Below, piece after piece: positions 1-10,873 of a DNA stretch of 64,000 nt. Made by a program: the position numbers and the translations under genes. Below the pieces are notes generated by a model that saw nothing but the letters and a program-made list of their open reading frames with translations, was not told the origin of the DNA and searched no databases. How positions within the stretch are numbered: the first letter of the stretch is position 1; every line of letters begins with the position of its first letter. Origin of the DNA: Solanum dulcamara (taxonomy: Eukaryota; Streptophyta; Magnoliopsida; Solanales; Solanaceae); NCBI RefSeq assembly GCF_947179165.1, contig NC_077243.1, positions 7,930,001 to 7,994,000 on the forward strand, read 5' to 3'.

Positions 1-1680
1 AGATTTAGTAAGACTAAAATAGAGTGCATGAGATGAAATATTAGAAACGCGACATATAAAGCAGAGGTGGAAGGAGATTGATGCATAAGTCACAACCCAA
101 TTACAAAAGCATCAAATTAAGCGAAATAGGATTTAGACTCTCACATATTCATTTTTTACCAATAAAAATGATAGCCCCAAAATCATAAACCAAAATGGAG
201 CGCCGAACATAGGTACAGAAGGCCCAAATTGAAAGAAATGCAATTGACATCCTATAATTAATAAAGTTCAAGTCAAATTTTGAAAGATTCAAACAAGAAG
301 AAATGAGGTTGACATTTCTAAACCAGATTTCGAAAGTCCAATTTGAACGAAATGCAGTTGACATCACATAATTAATGAAGTCCAAGTCAAGTTTTGAAAA
401 ATTCAAAATGATAAAAAAAAAAAAAAAAAAGTGGTTGACATCCATAAGCTATATTTCGAAAGTCCAACTTGAACAAAATGTAGTTGATATTACATAATTA
501 ATAAAGCTCAAGTCAAATTTTGAAAGGTCCAAATTGAAAGAAATAAGGTTTAGTTTCCTAAGCTAGATTTCAAAAGTCCAATTTGAACAAAATGCAGTTT
601 ATATCAGATAATTAACGAGGCCCAAGTCAAATTTCGAAAGGTCCAAATTGTAAGAAATGAGGCTGACTCCCTAAGCCAGTTTTCCAAAGTCCAATTTGAA
701 CGAAATGCAGTTGACATCACATGATTAATGAAATCTAAGTCAAATTTCGAAAGGTCCAAATTGAAAAAAATGAGGTTGACATCCCTAAGCCAAATTTGAA
801 CGAAATACAATTGACATCACATAATTAATGAAGGCCAAGTCAAATTTCGAAAGGTCGAAATTGAAAGAAATAAGGTTGACATCCCTAAGCCAAATTTCGA
901 AGCTCAATTTGAACGAAATACAATTGAAATCACATAATTAATGAGGCTCAAGTCAAATTTCGAAAGGTTCAAATTGAAAGAAATGAGGTTGACATCCCTA
1001 AGCCAAATTTTTGAAGCCTGATTTGAACGAAATGCAGTTGACATCACATAATTAATGAAACCCAAGTTAAATTCGAAAGGTCCAAATTGAAAGAAATGAG
1101 GTTGAAATCTCTAAGCCAGATTTTCAAAATTCAATTTGAACGAAATACAACTGACATCACATAATTAATGGAGCCCAGGTCAAATTTCGAAAGATCCAAA
1201 TTGAATGAAATGAGGTTGAAATCCCTAAGCAAGATTTCAAAAGCCAATTTGAATGATATGTAGTTGACATCACATAATTAATGAAGCTCAAATTAAATTT
1301 CGAAAGGTCCAAATTGAAAGAAATGAGGTTGACATCCCTAAATCCAATTTGAACGAAATGCATTTGACATCACATAATTAATAAAGCCCAAGATCAATTT
1401 TAAAAGGTTCAAATTAAAAAAAATGAGGTTGACATCTCTAAGCTAGATTTCAAAAATCTAAGTTGATCGAAATGCAACTGACATTTCATAGTTAACGAAG
1501 CCCAAATTAAATTTCCAAATGTCGAAATAAAAAAAATGAAGTTGATATCACGAAATGCAGCTGACATTTCATAGTTAACGAAGCCCAAATTAAATTTCCA
1601 AATGTAGAAATAAAAAAAATGAAGTTGATATCCTAAACCAGATTTTCGAAAGCCCAATTTTAACAAAATGAAATCAGCAT
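1..1680. repeat. Tandem array, ~113-bp unit
   Basis: About 14 diverged copies of one unit run head to tail from the left edge. Each unit carries a landmark like TTGACATCACATAATTAATG, seen near 352, 480, 596, 708, 808, 922, 1035, 1149, 1261 and 1361, giving a spacing of about 100-128 (mostly 113) bases. A second landmark, AAATTTCGAAAGGTCCAAATT, falls once per unit. The array has no coding potential: open frames across it are by-products of the repeat. It stops about 100 bases before a candidate TATA box of the Dr1 gene and may continue to the left of the window. Confidence 0.9.
1467..1635. repeat. Local ~85-bp direct duplication at the end of the array
   Basis: The segment starting CGAAATGCA(A/G)CTGACATTTC and ending AAATGAAGTTGATATC occurs twice back to back, near 1467 and 1552. 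The two copies are much closer to each other than neighbouring 113-bp units are, so this is a younger duplication inside an older array. Confidence 0.8.
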
Positions 1681-1779
1681 CACATAATTGGTAAAGAGTC
1701 AGAAACTTTCTCGTCTCCTCTCTTTCACTAATGACACCACTAACTCCATCCACCCAAAAACTCTTTCCATTTTACTGGA

Positions 1780-1795
1780 AAACTATATAAGCAAA
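1780..1795 (+). promoter_or_regulatory. Candidate TATA box of the Dr1 gene
   Basis: CTATATAAGC lies about 430 bases upstream of the Dr1 start codon and just after the repeat array. A 5' UTR intron (GTAAGAAT donor near 2091, TGCAG acceptor near 2159) may separate it from the start codon. This rests on motif and position only. Confidence 0.4.
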
Positions 1796-2213
1796 CGTCA
1801 CCTCTTATCCCACCTACTTCACTCATGCGTGCTTACCACGTCCCATTTAGCATTCACAAAGATGATGGGACCCACTGCTCATGCACGACACCTATCCATT
1901 CGCGCGTGGAGAATCCCTCGTTGGATGCGCTTTGCCCTAGTCGTCTGCGAACACATCCTTCTCTCTCTATATCCACCATGAACCACCACCGTACTCCGAT
2001 CACCTCCTCCAATCTCCTTTCGAATTCTTCCAATCGGCCGGTTTGCCGCTCGTCTCGCCGATCTACTAGTTTCGCAACTTTTGTTTCTGAGGTAAGAATA
2101 GTTGTTGTAGTTATTTTTATCGTATTCAGTCGTTGCCTTCGCTTTTGTTTGATATGCAGAAAGTTGGTATTGTTTCTTCGAAGAATTTATGAATTTGATT
2201 TTGAAGGGTTAAA

Positions 2214-5200
2214 ATGGAACCGATGGATATCGTTGGTAAGACGAAGGAGGATGCTTCACTTCCCAAAGGTTTTCCTCTTCCTCCATGTTTTCTTTATAGC
2301 TGCGCATATCTGCTGTATATTCAGAGAATGAATTCTATTTCTTTGTTTCTGTTGCTCTCGTGATTGTGCTTTTTGATGACTTTTTTGTGTTGGTGAATTA
2401 TCCTCTGTTTCTGTTTGATTATCGTTGAAATCTAATTAACGAGATTTTGAGCCGATGAATAGGTGATATCTCGAGGCTTACTAGACGGAATTCCATCAAA
2501 ATGAAAACTTTGGATATTTTTCTTAGAAGGAGATGAACTACATATAGATTTGTATGTAAGTGCACAATAGGAGTAAGCATAGAGGGACATTAGTTGCTTT
2601 TGGAAGGGGGATTCAGGCAATTAAAAGCCATTAAATTTTGCAAAGGCTGGCAGACAGTGGTGGAGCAAAAAAAAATAATACTGAAGTGTGACACCTAGGA
2701 TTTGAAATTGAGACTTAAAGCAACTTTACCACAACAGCAGAATCTCCTCTTTAACATCTGTTTATATATAACTGCAAAAACGTTTTTGCCCCATTTTACA
2801 GTATAATTTCCTGGCGAAGTTCATCTTTTTGAGCTCAGTTTGCCTCCCATTAGCTCCACCCCTGAGTTTGTGAATTTTTTCTGAGGAGGGTAAAACTTAG
2901 ACTTGTGACTGACAAGTGATACTAATTGCTTCTGTCTAGAAAGAGTTATCCAATATCATTTAGGCATAATACATTAGATAGATACTTGAACTTGGCCTTC
3001 ACTAGTTGAACACTCCAACTTTCATTGTCACCGTCTAGACACTTCAACCGGACACAAGTGCACTTTGCAAATATCTAACTTTGAAAATGTGGGTGTCTTC
3101 TCAAAGTTGGATGCTGACGAGGCCAACTTAAACCAAATTAAGGTGTCTAGATGTACATTTTCAAAATTGGAATGTTTAGTTATTAGACGAGGCTACGTTA
3201 AGATGTCTATCTATATGTTATGTTTATATTTTCATGTATCCTCTCCCATTTGCCAAGGAGAACAGAGGCAGAAACACATTAGGATATGTAATTTACTGAC
3301 AAGTCATTATAATGTATCTCACTTAACAAATATCAAAAACATAAATTTGATAATTTATTAGAGTGATGAGATTGATGATTTTAGTTGCAGAAGCCAAATA
3401 GTGGAAATATTGAAGTTCTTTTTGTTGCTTCTGGTTTCATCCTATGCTCTGAATCATTTTGTTTTCTAAACGAGTTAGCTATTTGGGATAGATGAGTGAG
3501 TTTGCCTGAGGGTTTACTTATTTCTTGGCTGAATATACTGATAGTTCTATTTTCTCTTCTCAGCAACTATGACAAAGATTATTAAAGAAATGTTGCCCCC
3601 TGATGTTCGTGTTGCCAGAGATACGCAGGATCTTTTGATTGAATGTTGTGTGGGTGAGTTGATTTAATATGTCTGATTTTATTTTTGAGTTCAGTTTAAA
3701 GTTCTGCTGCTGTGCTGTGCTGTTGTTAGTAGCTATTTTCTTCTAATAGCAACTGTGCTTCTGTAAAATATTATGGTGGAATAAGTAATACTAATCTGTA
3801 TTTACATTGGAGGAGGATGGTTGACTAAGAGACTTTTGCTCTAGTTGTTTCTTAGCTATTGGGGTTGTCACTCTTTGACACATATCACAAGACAGGGAAT
3901 ATAATAAGGATTGAACAGTTTAGGACATAGTTGGATAATACAGGTTACCATTAAGGGCATTCAAGTTCTTTTAACTCATCTTGAGTTGTATTCCATAGAT
4001 GCCTTGGGAACTTAAAATGACAGAGTTCTAATGAAACTTGATTGTTACTCTTTTCTTTTTTCCTTTTGATGCTAAGTCTGTACAAGTATCAGGAAACCTT
4101 CCAAACAAACAAAAAGGGAGGATTTCTCAGTAAAAACCTATTCCATAATTGTTTTGGTCCTTCAAGATCTGTTGTGATTTGGTTGATAGAAACAAAGCAT
4201 AACAATATGTTTGTGCTGCTGCTTTTTTATAAGTATATTTCCATTCATGTTTTTTTGGCTGGTGACTTGTGTTTGCTATTTCAACAGGATTGAAGTCTCT
4301 CCTATGTTCTTTCCTTCAACTAGATTATATAGGTTCATTCTTTTTATAACCCATATAATTTCATCTCTTTGCATTCCTTATAATAAAATCGTAGCTTGAC
4401 TTCATAACTGAGAATCGTCTTATTATGGTTCTTATTCTAATTTGCATGGTATTTCACCTTTCATTGTTCTTGTGCAGAGTTCATCAATCTTATATCATCA
4501 GAATCAAATGAAGTTTGTAATAGAGAAGATAAACGAACAATTGCACCAGAACACGTACTCAAGGCTTTAGAGGTACTTTTTGATCCTGTAGTTTCTCTAC
4601 TATGTTCATCATCTCCATCTTGCTCTTTTTGAAAGTCTCTGTCGTTTTCACCTGTAATCACCGTTAGTGTGAGTTCATTTGAAGGTGATTTAAAAGATTT
4701 CAAACCTCTTCTCATATGATATCACAGATTTGCATGACTCCAATAAGGATGATGAAATGCAAACCTTGTTATTGTGTTCATGTTTGGTTTGTTAGCCCCC
4801 TCACGCGCACACAACCACACATAGTGGTGATGTTAGCCACATCAATTGCGGAGATCATATTTGTGTTTCTTTAGGTCTCCAGGAACTACCCTTCACCGTC
4901 AACTATTGGACCAGTTTATTGTGTGGTACTTAAATACTTCTGTAGTTGCAAGTGTTGAATGACAAGAAATCTTAACTAAATAGTCACCTTTAGGTCACTT
5001 TTAATATGTTAGCCTGTGAAAATTTGTTCTATATCCTTCCAATTCCTTGGAATGATAACAACTTTTGTCTTTCAGGTTCTCGGATTTGGGGAATATATTG
5101 AAGAAGTTTATGCTGCATATGAACAACACAAGCTGGAGACCGTGGTACGTAGGAGCTCGTTTGTCTTCTTACATGAGTTGGCATCTATGGATGGCTTATA

Positions 5201-5605
5201 AATTAGGATGTTTGAAGACATCCTTCTGCTGTTGAAACAAAGTGTTTATATTCATTCCTCTTCTCTTCTCACCCTTGGTCCAAAAGCCTCTCTACATGTG
5301 GCTAGAGTTTTAACTGATCAATGTGCCATGCAACATTTATTCTGGAATTCGATAATTTTTGCAACCATGTGAAATGATTTAATGGTGAAAAAATCTTCAT
5401 TAACGAGCCCTTTTGCTTTGTGTTTCTCCCATAGGACACTGTGAGAGCTGGGAAGTGGAGCAATAATGTAGCTGAAATGACTGAAGAAGAAGCATTAGCT
5501 GCACAACAAAGGATGTTTGCTGAAGCACGTGCGAGGATGAATGGGGTTGTTACAGTTCCGCCCAAACAGCAAGACCCGGAAGTGGAGAAAAAATTGGATT
5601 GCTAA
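2214..5605 (+). CDS. DR1: Dr1 / NC2-beta, negative cofactor 2 subunit (5 exons, 159 aa)
   Basis: Encodes the beta subunit of negative cofactor 2. In this family it pairs with NC2-alpha through a histone fold, binds TBP on promoter DNA and represses RNA polymerase II pre-initiation in the nucleus. Coding exons: 2214-2268, 3564-3653, 4478-4572, 5076-5144, 5435-5605. All introns are GT-AG and phases sum to 160 codons including the stop. The histone fold covers roughly residues 15-95, with the conserved stretches KIIKEMLPPDVRVARD, LLIECCVEFINL and RTIAPEHVLKAL, then GFGEYIEEVYAAYEQHK. The C-terminal tail has EEEALAAQQRMFAEARARMNG, as plant Dr1 proteins do. The start MEPMDIVGKTKED matches the family N-terminus. 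Introns 1 and 2 are long, and intron 1 holds two MITE-like elements. Family identification is firm from the motifs; function is taken from the family. Confidence 0.93.
2655..2866. mobile_element. MITE-like element in Dr1 intron 1
   Basis: Short imperfect terminal inverted repeats, AGTGGTGGAGCAAA on the left and TAGCTCCACCCCTGA on the right, flank about 210 non-coding bases. The ends resemble the 'GGCGGAGCC' family seen again at 58765. There is no transposase. Target duplication is not clear. Confidence 0.5.
2965..3222. mobile_element. MITE-like foldback in Dr1 intron 1
   Basis: The left end GCATAATACATTAGATAGATAC is matched in reverse complement by the right end ATGTCTATCTATATGTTATG. The middle also folds: 'TAGACACTTCAAC' and 'GGTGTCTAGATG' face each other. 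Non-autonomous, about 258 bp, with no coding content. Confidence 0.6.
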
Positions 5606-6990
5606 CTTAGGGCCTAGTTTTTTCTTTAGGCAAGCACCACTTTGGTTTTACAAGTGGTTTCTCTTTTGTCATGTACAAAAAGCTCCTGGCACCCTTGCCT
5701 TCTTGTGACTAGTGAACTTTCTTCAGAATAGTCTCTACGGCCTACAAGTGCTTTCAGTATGTTTTTTATTTGTCAAGAGTGGGAATTGCTGGGTCTCTTT
5801 GTCGTCAGTTGGCCCTTTCACACTAATTGGCCTACTCAGCCCCCACTCAGGACCTATGTGATTGATTGCGTTGGGGTTTGCATCTTTATTACTTTTACCT
5901 AATAAAAAATTGTCACAGCACTGAAAACCAGTAGAGGACGAATGATGAATGCTTATTTGGTCGTTGTAATGGCTTTACAACTCAACTTAGTGCTCATGGC
6001 AATAACCTAGGGTCCTCCTTGTAAGTTGCCTAAATTGGTGTCCTATTTACTTTGGATCCACCATTATCCCCAACTGACTTTGTTTCTACTAGCATTTGAC
6101 TCATGATTTCCTATAGTAATTCACTCACTTCTTTGACTGCTAAGTCGTGCCTTTGGTGCTCCACCATACTCGGTTTTGGTGCAAATCTTTTCCCTTTCCA
6201 AAGAAGGGAAACTAAGCATTGAAACATTGAAGAAAATGCCTTTATTTAGGCCCACCATATGGTTGGCATTTCTCTTTTCTGCAAAAAAGAAAGAGGAATG
6301 AGAGATGTAAATCCCTTATCACAGTGTCAGCTTTGATGAACTGCGTATCACAGGCTATTGTGTCTTGAGTAGTAACATAATATTTCATCTCTTTTGTAAG
6401 GTTTCAGAATCTGAGACTGATTGCGGAGCTGAGGCAAACCATCATCACTGTTCTGTTTCTTTTAGGTAAAGGTGTGCAGGTTTTATCATACGAACAAGAC
6501 ATGAAGCAGAAGGTTGTGTTGGGAGGATGTCTAGTGTAAATAGTGATGGTTCTTTGGTTCTCTCTTTCACTGTGATTTTTGTGACCACACTGTTTGTGTT
6601 CAGGTCAAAAAAGAGCCAGTCAAGCTATTTCTTTCTCACCATACCCCACAAGAAAGTGAAATAACACATCTTATGTCTCCCTGAGATTCCTTTCTTTATT
6701 TCAAAACATTTACCTCTCTCCTCACATCCTCTCAAGCCTTCACCTTTCTCTGTGTTATACTCCCAATTCCCATGACAGTTGGTGGGGACACTTGTGTTTT
6801 TCTTTATCAGATTCTTATTTGCTTGAACAAAGTACTAGAAGCAAAACAAAATTAAAAAAGATAAAGAGAGAAAAAAGAAAATCCCTTGAATAAAGAAGTA
6901 GTAGCAAGAATCTCTCTGCCCCTCACTCTCCTCTCCTACCTTCCATCACTTTAAAGGTGCAGCCTACTCTTGATTATTTTCTTTTCTTAG
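5606..6990. other. Intergenic: Dr1 3' UTR and MIZ1-family upstream region
   Basis: Probable Dr1 3' UTR, with a possible polyadenylation signal AATAAAAAAT near 5901, followed by the upstream region and 5' leader of the DUF617 gene. The last 300 bases are rich in CT runs and then A-rich, as plant 5' leaders often are. I see no further gene or mobile element. Confidence 0.5.
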
Positions 6991-7863
6991 ATGAAGACAA
7001 TCATGTCAAAGAGTTTTCAAGACTTGTCCTCTAAGAGGCAGTTCCACTGGACAGCTAAAGTCAGCAATGAAGAAGAAGACCAACAAGAACAAGAAGAAGA
7101 AGTAACATCAAAAGATCCATCTCCAAAGCACTCAGAAGGGAAAGCAGAGAATATAAAGGTACATTCTTTCAAGAATCCTGAAGTCTCAAACACCAAGTCA
7201 TCAACTTTAAACACCATCCATGAAAACAAGGCAGAGGACAACAACAACCAGTTAAAGCAAGAATCTTCTTCAGCAACTAGGAGGAAGCTGCAAACTATAG
7301 CAGTAACCAGGCTAAAATCTGTCCTAACGGCGTTCGGGCGAAACAGGTCTAACTTCCAACAAGGCCTTGGAACCAGAGTTGTAGGCACCCTTTTTGGGCA
7401 CAGGCGTGGACATGTGCATTTTGCATTTCAAAAAGATTCCAGCTCACAGCCAGCCTTTTTAATTGAGCTAGCCACACCTATAAGTGGATTAGTCCGAGAA
7501 ATGGCGTCCGGGTTGGTCCGAATCGCCTTGGAATGCGATAAGGAGGAAGAAAAAAAAGTGTCTAGACTCATAGATGAGCCTGTGTGGAGGACTTACTGTA
7601 ATGGTAAAAAATGTGGCTTTGCAACAAGAAGAGAAATTGGGGCAAAAGAAGTGCAGATTCTTAAAGCTGTGGAGCCAATATCAATGGGTGCTGGTGTTTT
7701 GCCAGGGAATGGAGAAGAAGAAAGTGCTGATTCTGGTGAGATTATGTATATGAGGGCTAAATTTGAGAGAGTTATTGGATCAAGAGATTCAGAGGCATTC
7801 TACATGATGAATCCTGATAGTAATGGAGCTCCTGAACTTAGCATTTATTTGCTAAGAGTTTAA
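6991..7863 (+). CDS. MIZ1-like protein (DUF617 domain), 290 aa, single exon
   Basis: A member of the plant MIZU-KUSSEI1 family, whose founding member is needed for root hydrotropism and acts at the endoplasmic reticulum side of root cells. The role of this paralog is not known from sequence. The N-terminal ~100 residues are low-complexity and charged (runs of E and Q near residues 26-37). The DUF617 domain covers about 127-290, with the typical VVGTLFGHRRGHVHFAFQ, a FLIELATPISGLVREMASGLVRIALE block, WRTYCNGKKCGFA, and the closing MMNPDSNGAPELSIYLLRV that ends family proteins. There are no introns, normal for this family. The start at 6991 is the first in-frame ATG; a second at 7003 would remove only four residues. 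No signal peptide or membrane segment is visible. Confidence 0.9.
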   Translation: MKTIMSKSFQDLSSKRQFHWTAKVSNEEEDQQEQEEEVTSKDPSPKHSEGKAENIKVHSFKNPEVSNTKSSTLNTIHENKAEDNNNQLKQESSSATRRKLQTIAVTRLKSVLTAFGRNRSNFQQGLGTRVVGTLFGHRRGHVHFAFQKDSSSQPAFLIELATPISGLVREMASGLVRIALECDKEEEKKVSRLIDEPVWRTYCNGKKCGFATRREIGAKEVQILKAVEPISMGAGVLPGNGEEESADSGEIMYMRAKFERVIGSRDSEAFYMMNPDSNGAPELSIYLLRV

Positions 7864-10800
7864 GGTTTATCAACCAAAACTTATTAGAATATTAGATGAA
7901 GTCCTTTTCTTTCCTCTTCTCTCTTGAAGAGTTTAACTGAATATATTAATCTTTTCTTGATCCATGGACATGGAGATCTAGCAATGTTCTATGTTTTTGT
8001 TTTCTTTTTTCTTTTTTTTGTCTTTTATTTTGGACAACAATGGGTTACTGTAATCTTTTTTTCTCTTTCTTGGGTGGAATGGAAAATATATGTTACCTAT
8101 AAATGATTGAATTTGTCCATGATCAGATAAGACAAATATTTATTCTTTTTGTCTTCTAATTCTCTGTTGATACCATGACATTTTGGCACACAATTTGTTC
8201 CTGTATACATCAGAGTAATTGGCTCTTTGTTACTGTACAAATTATCTTGATGATGAAATTCTTGAATATCTTAGCACAAAAAACACCCCTTAACTAGTTT
8301 CTTCTTCATACTTTTTAAAAAAAAATTCTAAGTGTGATGACAAAAGGTAATAAGAGGTTTTGTTTTTCTTTTTCCTTCTTTTCTTGACTGCTTTTTTCCT
8401 CCTCAAATCTTTAAAGATTTGCTAGGTTCCTTTTTCTGGCAACTAGCTAGATACGATACTAGATAAATTTTGGGCATCTGATCCAAAGGGTATAAAAAAT
8501 TGCATGTTCCAATCATTGGTTTTGGTGCATATCATCTTTGGTCTGGACTTGATCAAAGTAACATGAGAACCCCAAGAAGTTAAACTACTACTACTACTAC
8601 TAAAGCTCAATCATAGAAGTCCTCAAAAGCAAAAATCAACCCAAACTTTCCTTCACTGACTGACATGTTACTCAGCTTTAGAACTTAGCTTTCCCTTTAT
8701 ACTATTAGAAGTTTCAAAATTACCAGACTTTTGCATCTTTTATTTGACAGACATATCCATTAACAAGGATGTGTTTAGAAGTTAGAGAAGGTTAAACAGG
8801 ACAACATGATACACTAATTGTTTCAGGTTGAATTTATGACTTTTGATCATACAATGACAACTTTTACCGTTACGTCAATACTCATTCCATTGAGATGGTT
8901 AAAAAGGGCAACATGATACACCAAACTCCCACTATTGCATGAATCTGAAAAAGGCAAGAAATTGTTTTCACGGCTTGAATTCAAAACCTCTAGATCACAC
9001 GATAACAACTTTTATTATTGCTTCAAGATTCATTCAATAGAGAAGGTCAATAACATATAACTAAACAAATCAAAATTTTATTAGATAGGTAAATATATGT
9101 CCATTTGATTGTCTCAGAATATGTTCTGACCCCTTATTAATGCCTAATAAATAAACTAATAAGGGGGATAGGTAAAATATGATGTTATTAGAACTTAATT
9201 ATGAGGAGAAAAGAGGTATTCATTCATTCAAACAAAAGTTTTGTTTACCGTATGCAATGATTCTTCTCCTATTTTGAAGGCTTTATATTCATTTGTTTTA
9301 TTTTGAACATCCTTTATACAAAGTGAAAAAGGGAAGGTTGATATTTGAGGGGGCCATCTTAGTGGATGTGTGATGGAGTACAACAATCAAATAAATGAAT
9401 ATATCAAAAATAAGATTACATTTTCACAGTAATCGAGGTTTTCTTTCGATCATGTTGTTATCATTATTCAAAGTTTCAATAGTTGTTTGTTGCTTTATTA
9501 TCTATGAATCCACGACTTAAATTTTATGAATTTCTACAATAATTTCAGTCACATATTTAATGAATTTCTCGATAAAGATTTGTGTAAAAATTGATGAATT
9601 TTTGAAAATCCATACACTACGATCTGAATCCGCTACTACTTAATCAAATCAAATTTTTAAGGAGGATAAGCTCAAAAAATGCCGAGGAATTGTTTTTGTC
9701 TGTATTATGTCCCATCTAATCATGTATATTCATTTGCAAATTGATAAATATAAATTAAGGAGGAAAAATACTAGTAATAAAAACGAAAATCTCAAGAATT
9801 TTAGAGGTCCCAGTAAGATATGATACAGTTTTAAGTACATAGGGTATAAGCATGATTTTTGGGTATGGTATGATTATTTCAGTCTGCTACTAATGCTTCA
9901 ATCATTAGGAAAGTACAGTGCATTTATTTTATTTATCGCTTGCTAAATATACATCATCTTTGTTAAAACATTTTCTTGTTTTTTTGCCTATCACGCCAAA
10001 ATAAGTATGCCTAGCTAGTTTCACATGGCCTCGTCTTGTGTAGGACCAAAAAGGAATTGCGACCGTTGTTAAAAGAGCATTCAAGACATTTACGTAATAA
10101 AAAAAAGAAAGAATGATAGTGGGAGATTAGGTTTCAAATCTCATGGAGATTTAAAAAAATAATACTTGGTACGTAATATCTTCTCATAATATTTAAATTT
10201 TAGTGACAGAGTTATCTTACCTTTATTGACACGAGATAATAAGCAACCTTGAAATAATTAAAGTGTGGTTAAAAAGGAAGAATAGAACATGAAACAAACA
10301 TTCATAATGAAGTCAAGTTTTACCCTATGATATGTTTTTTTTCCTTTAAAAAATGCCCTTTTCGTTGCGTCTTTGGCTTAACTATGTCCTCCAACAAGCA
10401 AAATAGCTCAAAAATACCTTATTCCATTCATTGAAACTCATTTCTGATGTCATTAATGGCCATATCATGTTAGGTATTGGAACTCAAACTCAGAAAATAG
10501 GATGACAATGCCACTGCTCAGGTTAAGAAGACCATCTGCCAAGGTCAAGACATAGCGATCCTGAAACATTTTTATACTTAGAAAAGCACACTAATCTACA
10601 GAAACTTGAAGCAAATGTGCTTCCAAAATTTTAATAACAGAAGAAACAATGAAATAATATTAATAGCACGACTTCAATAAGCCCAAGTAATCTGGAAGAA
10701 AAAGAGAGAAAAGTCATAAACAACTACAGATTTAATCACTGTTAGACAGTTAGACTGTTGTCTAATACTAGTGAATGAGTGCTCCTCCATTGCCTTGCCC

Positions 10801-10873
10801 CGGGGTGACAAACGATAAGCTTGATTGTGAGCCGCCCCCAGCTAGATTGGAATTGCCAAGTGATCTGCCTTCC
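7864..10873. other. Gene-free AT-rich spacer
   Basis: About 3 kb between the MIZ1-like gene and the last exon of the kinesin on the other strand. It holds the MIZ1-like 3' UTR, a short CTA microsatellite near 8588, two degenerate SINE copies (8786-9044) and otherwise unassigned AT-rich DNA. The right-hand 300-400 bases are probably kinesin 3' UTR. Open frames here are short and have no recognisable protein. Confidence 0.5.
8786..9044. mobile_element. Two degenerate SINE copies, TS-like
   Basis: Two related segments lie side by side (8786-8886 and 8888-9044). Both carry GG(T)TAAA..GG.CAACATGATACAC and both end with a tRNA-promoter-like part, TTGAATTYA..ACYT..TGATCACACA.TGACAACTTTTA. The second copy also shows CCAAACTCCCACTATTGCATG, close to the conserved 'actaaactcccgctatgcg' of Solanaceae TS-type SINEs. 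Both are heavily mutated, so the boundaries are approximate. Confidence 0.55.

Noticed and set aside
149..1753. Several minus-strand frames with repeating LDLSKFDLDFINYVMS-like blocks
   Set aside because: They are translations of the 113-bp tandem array; the apparent protein repeat follows the DNA repeat and breaks with it.
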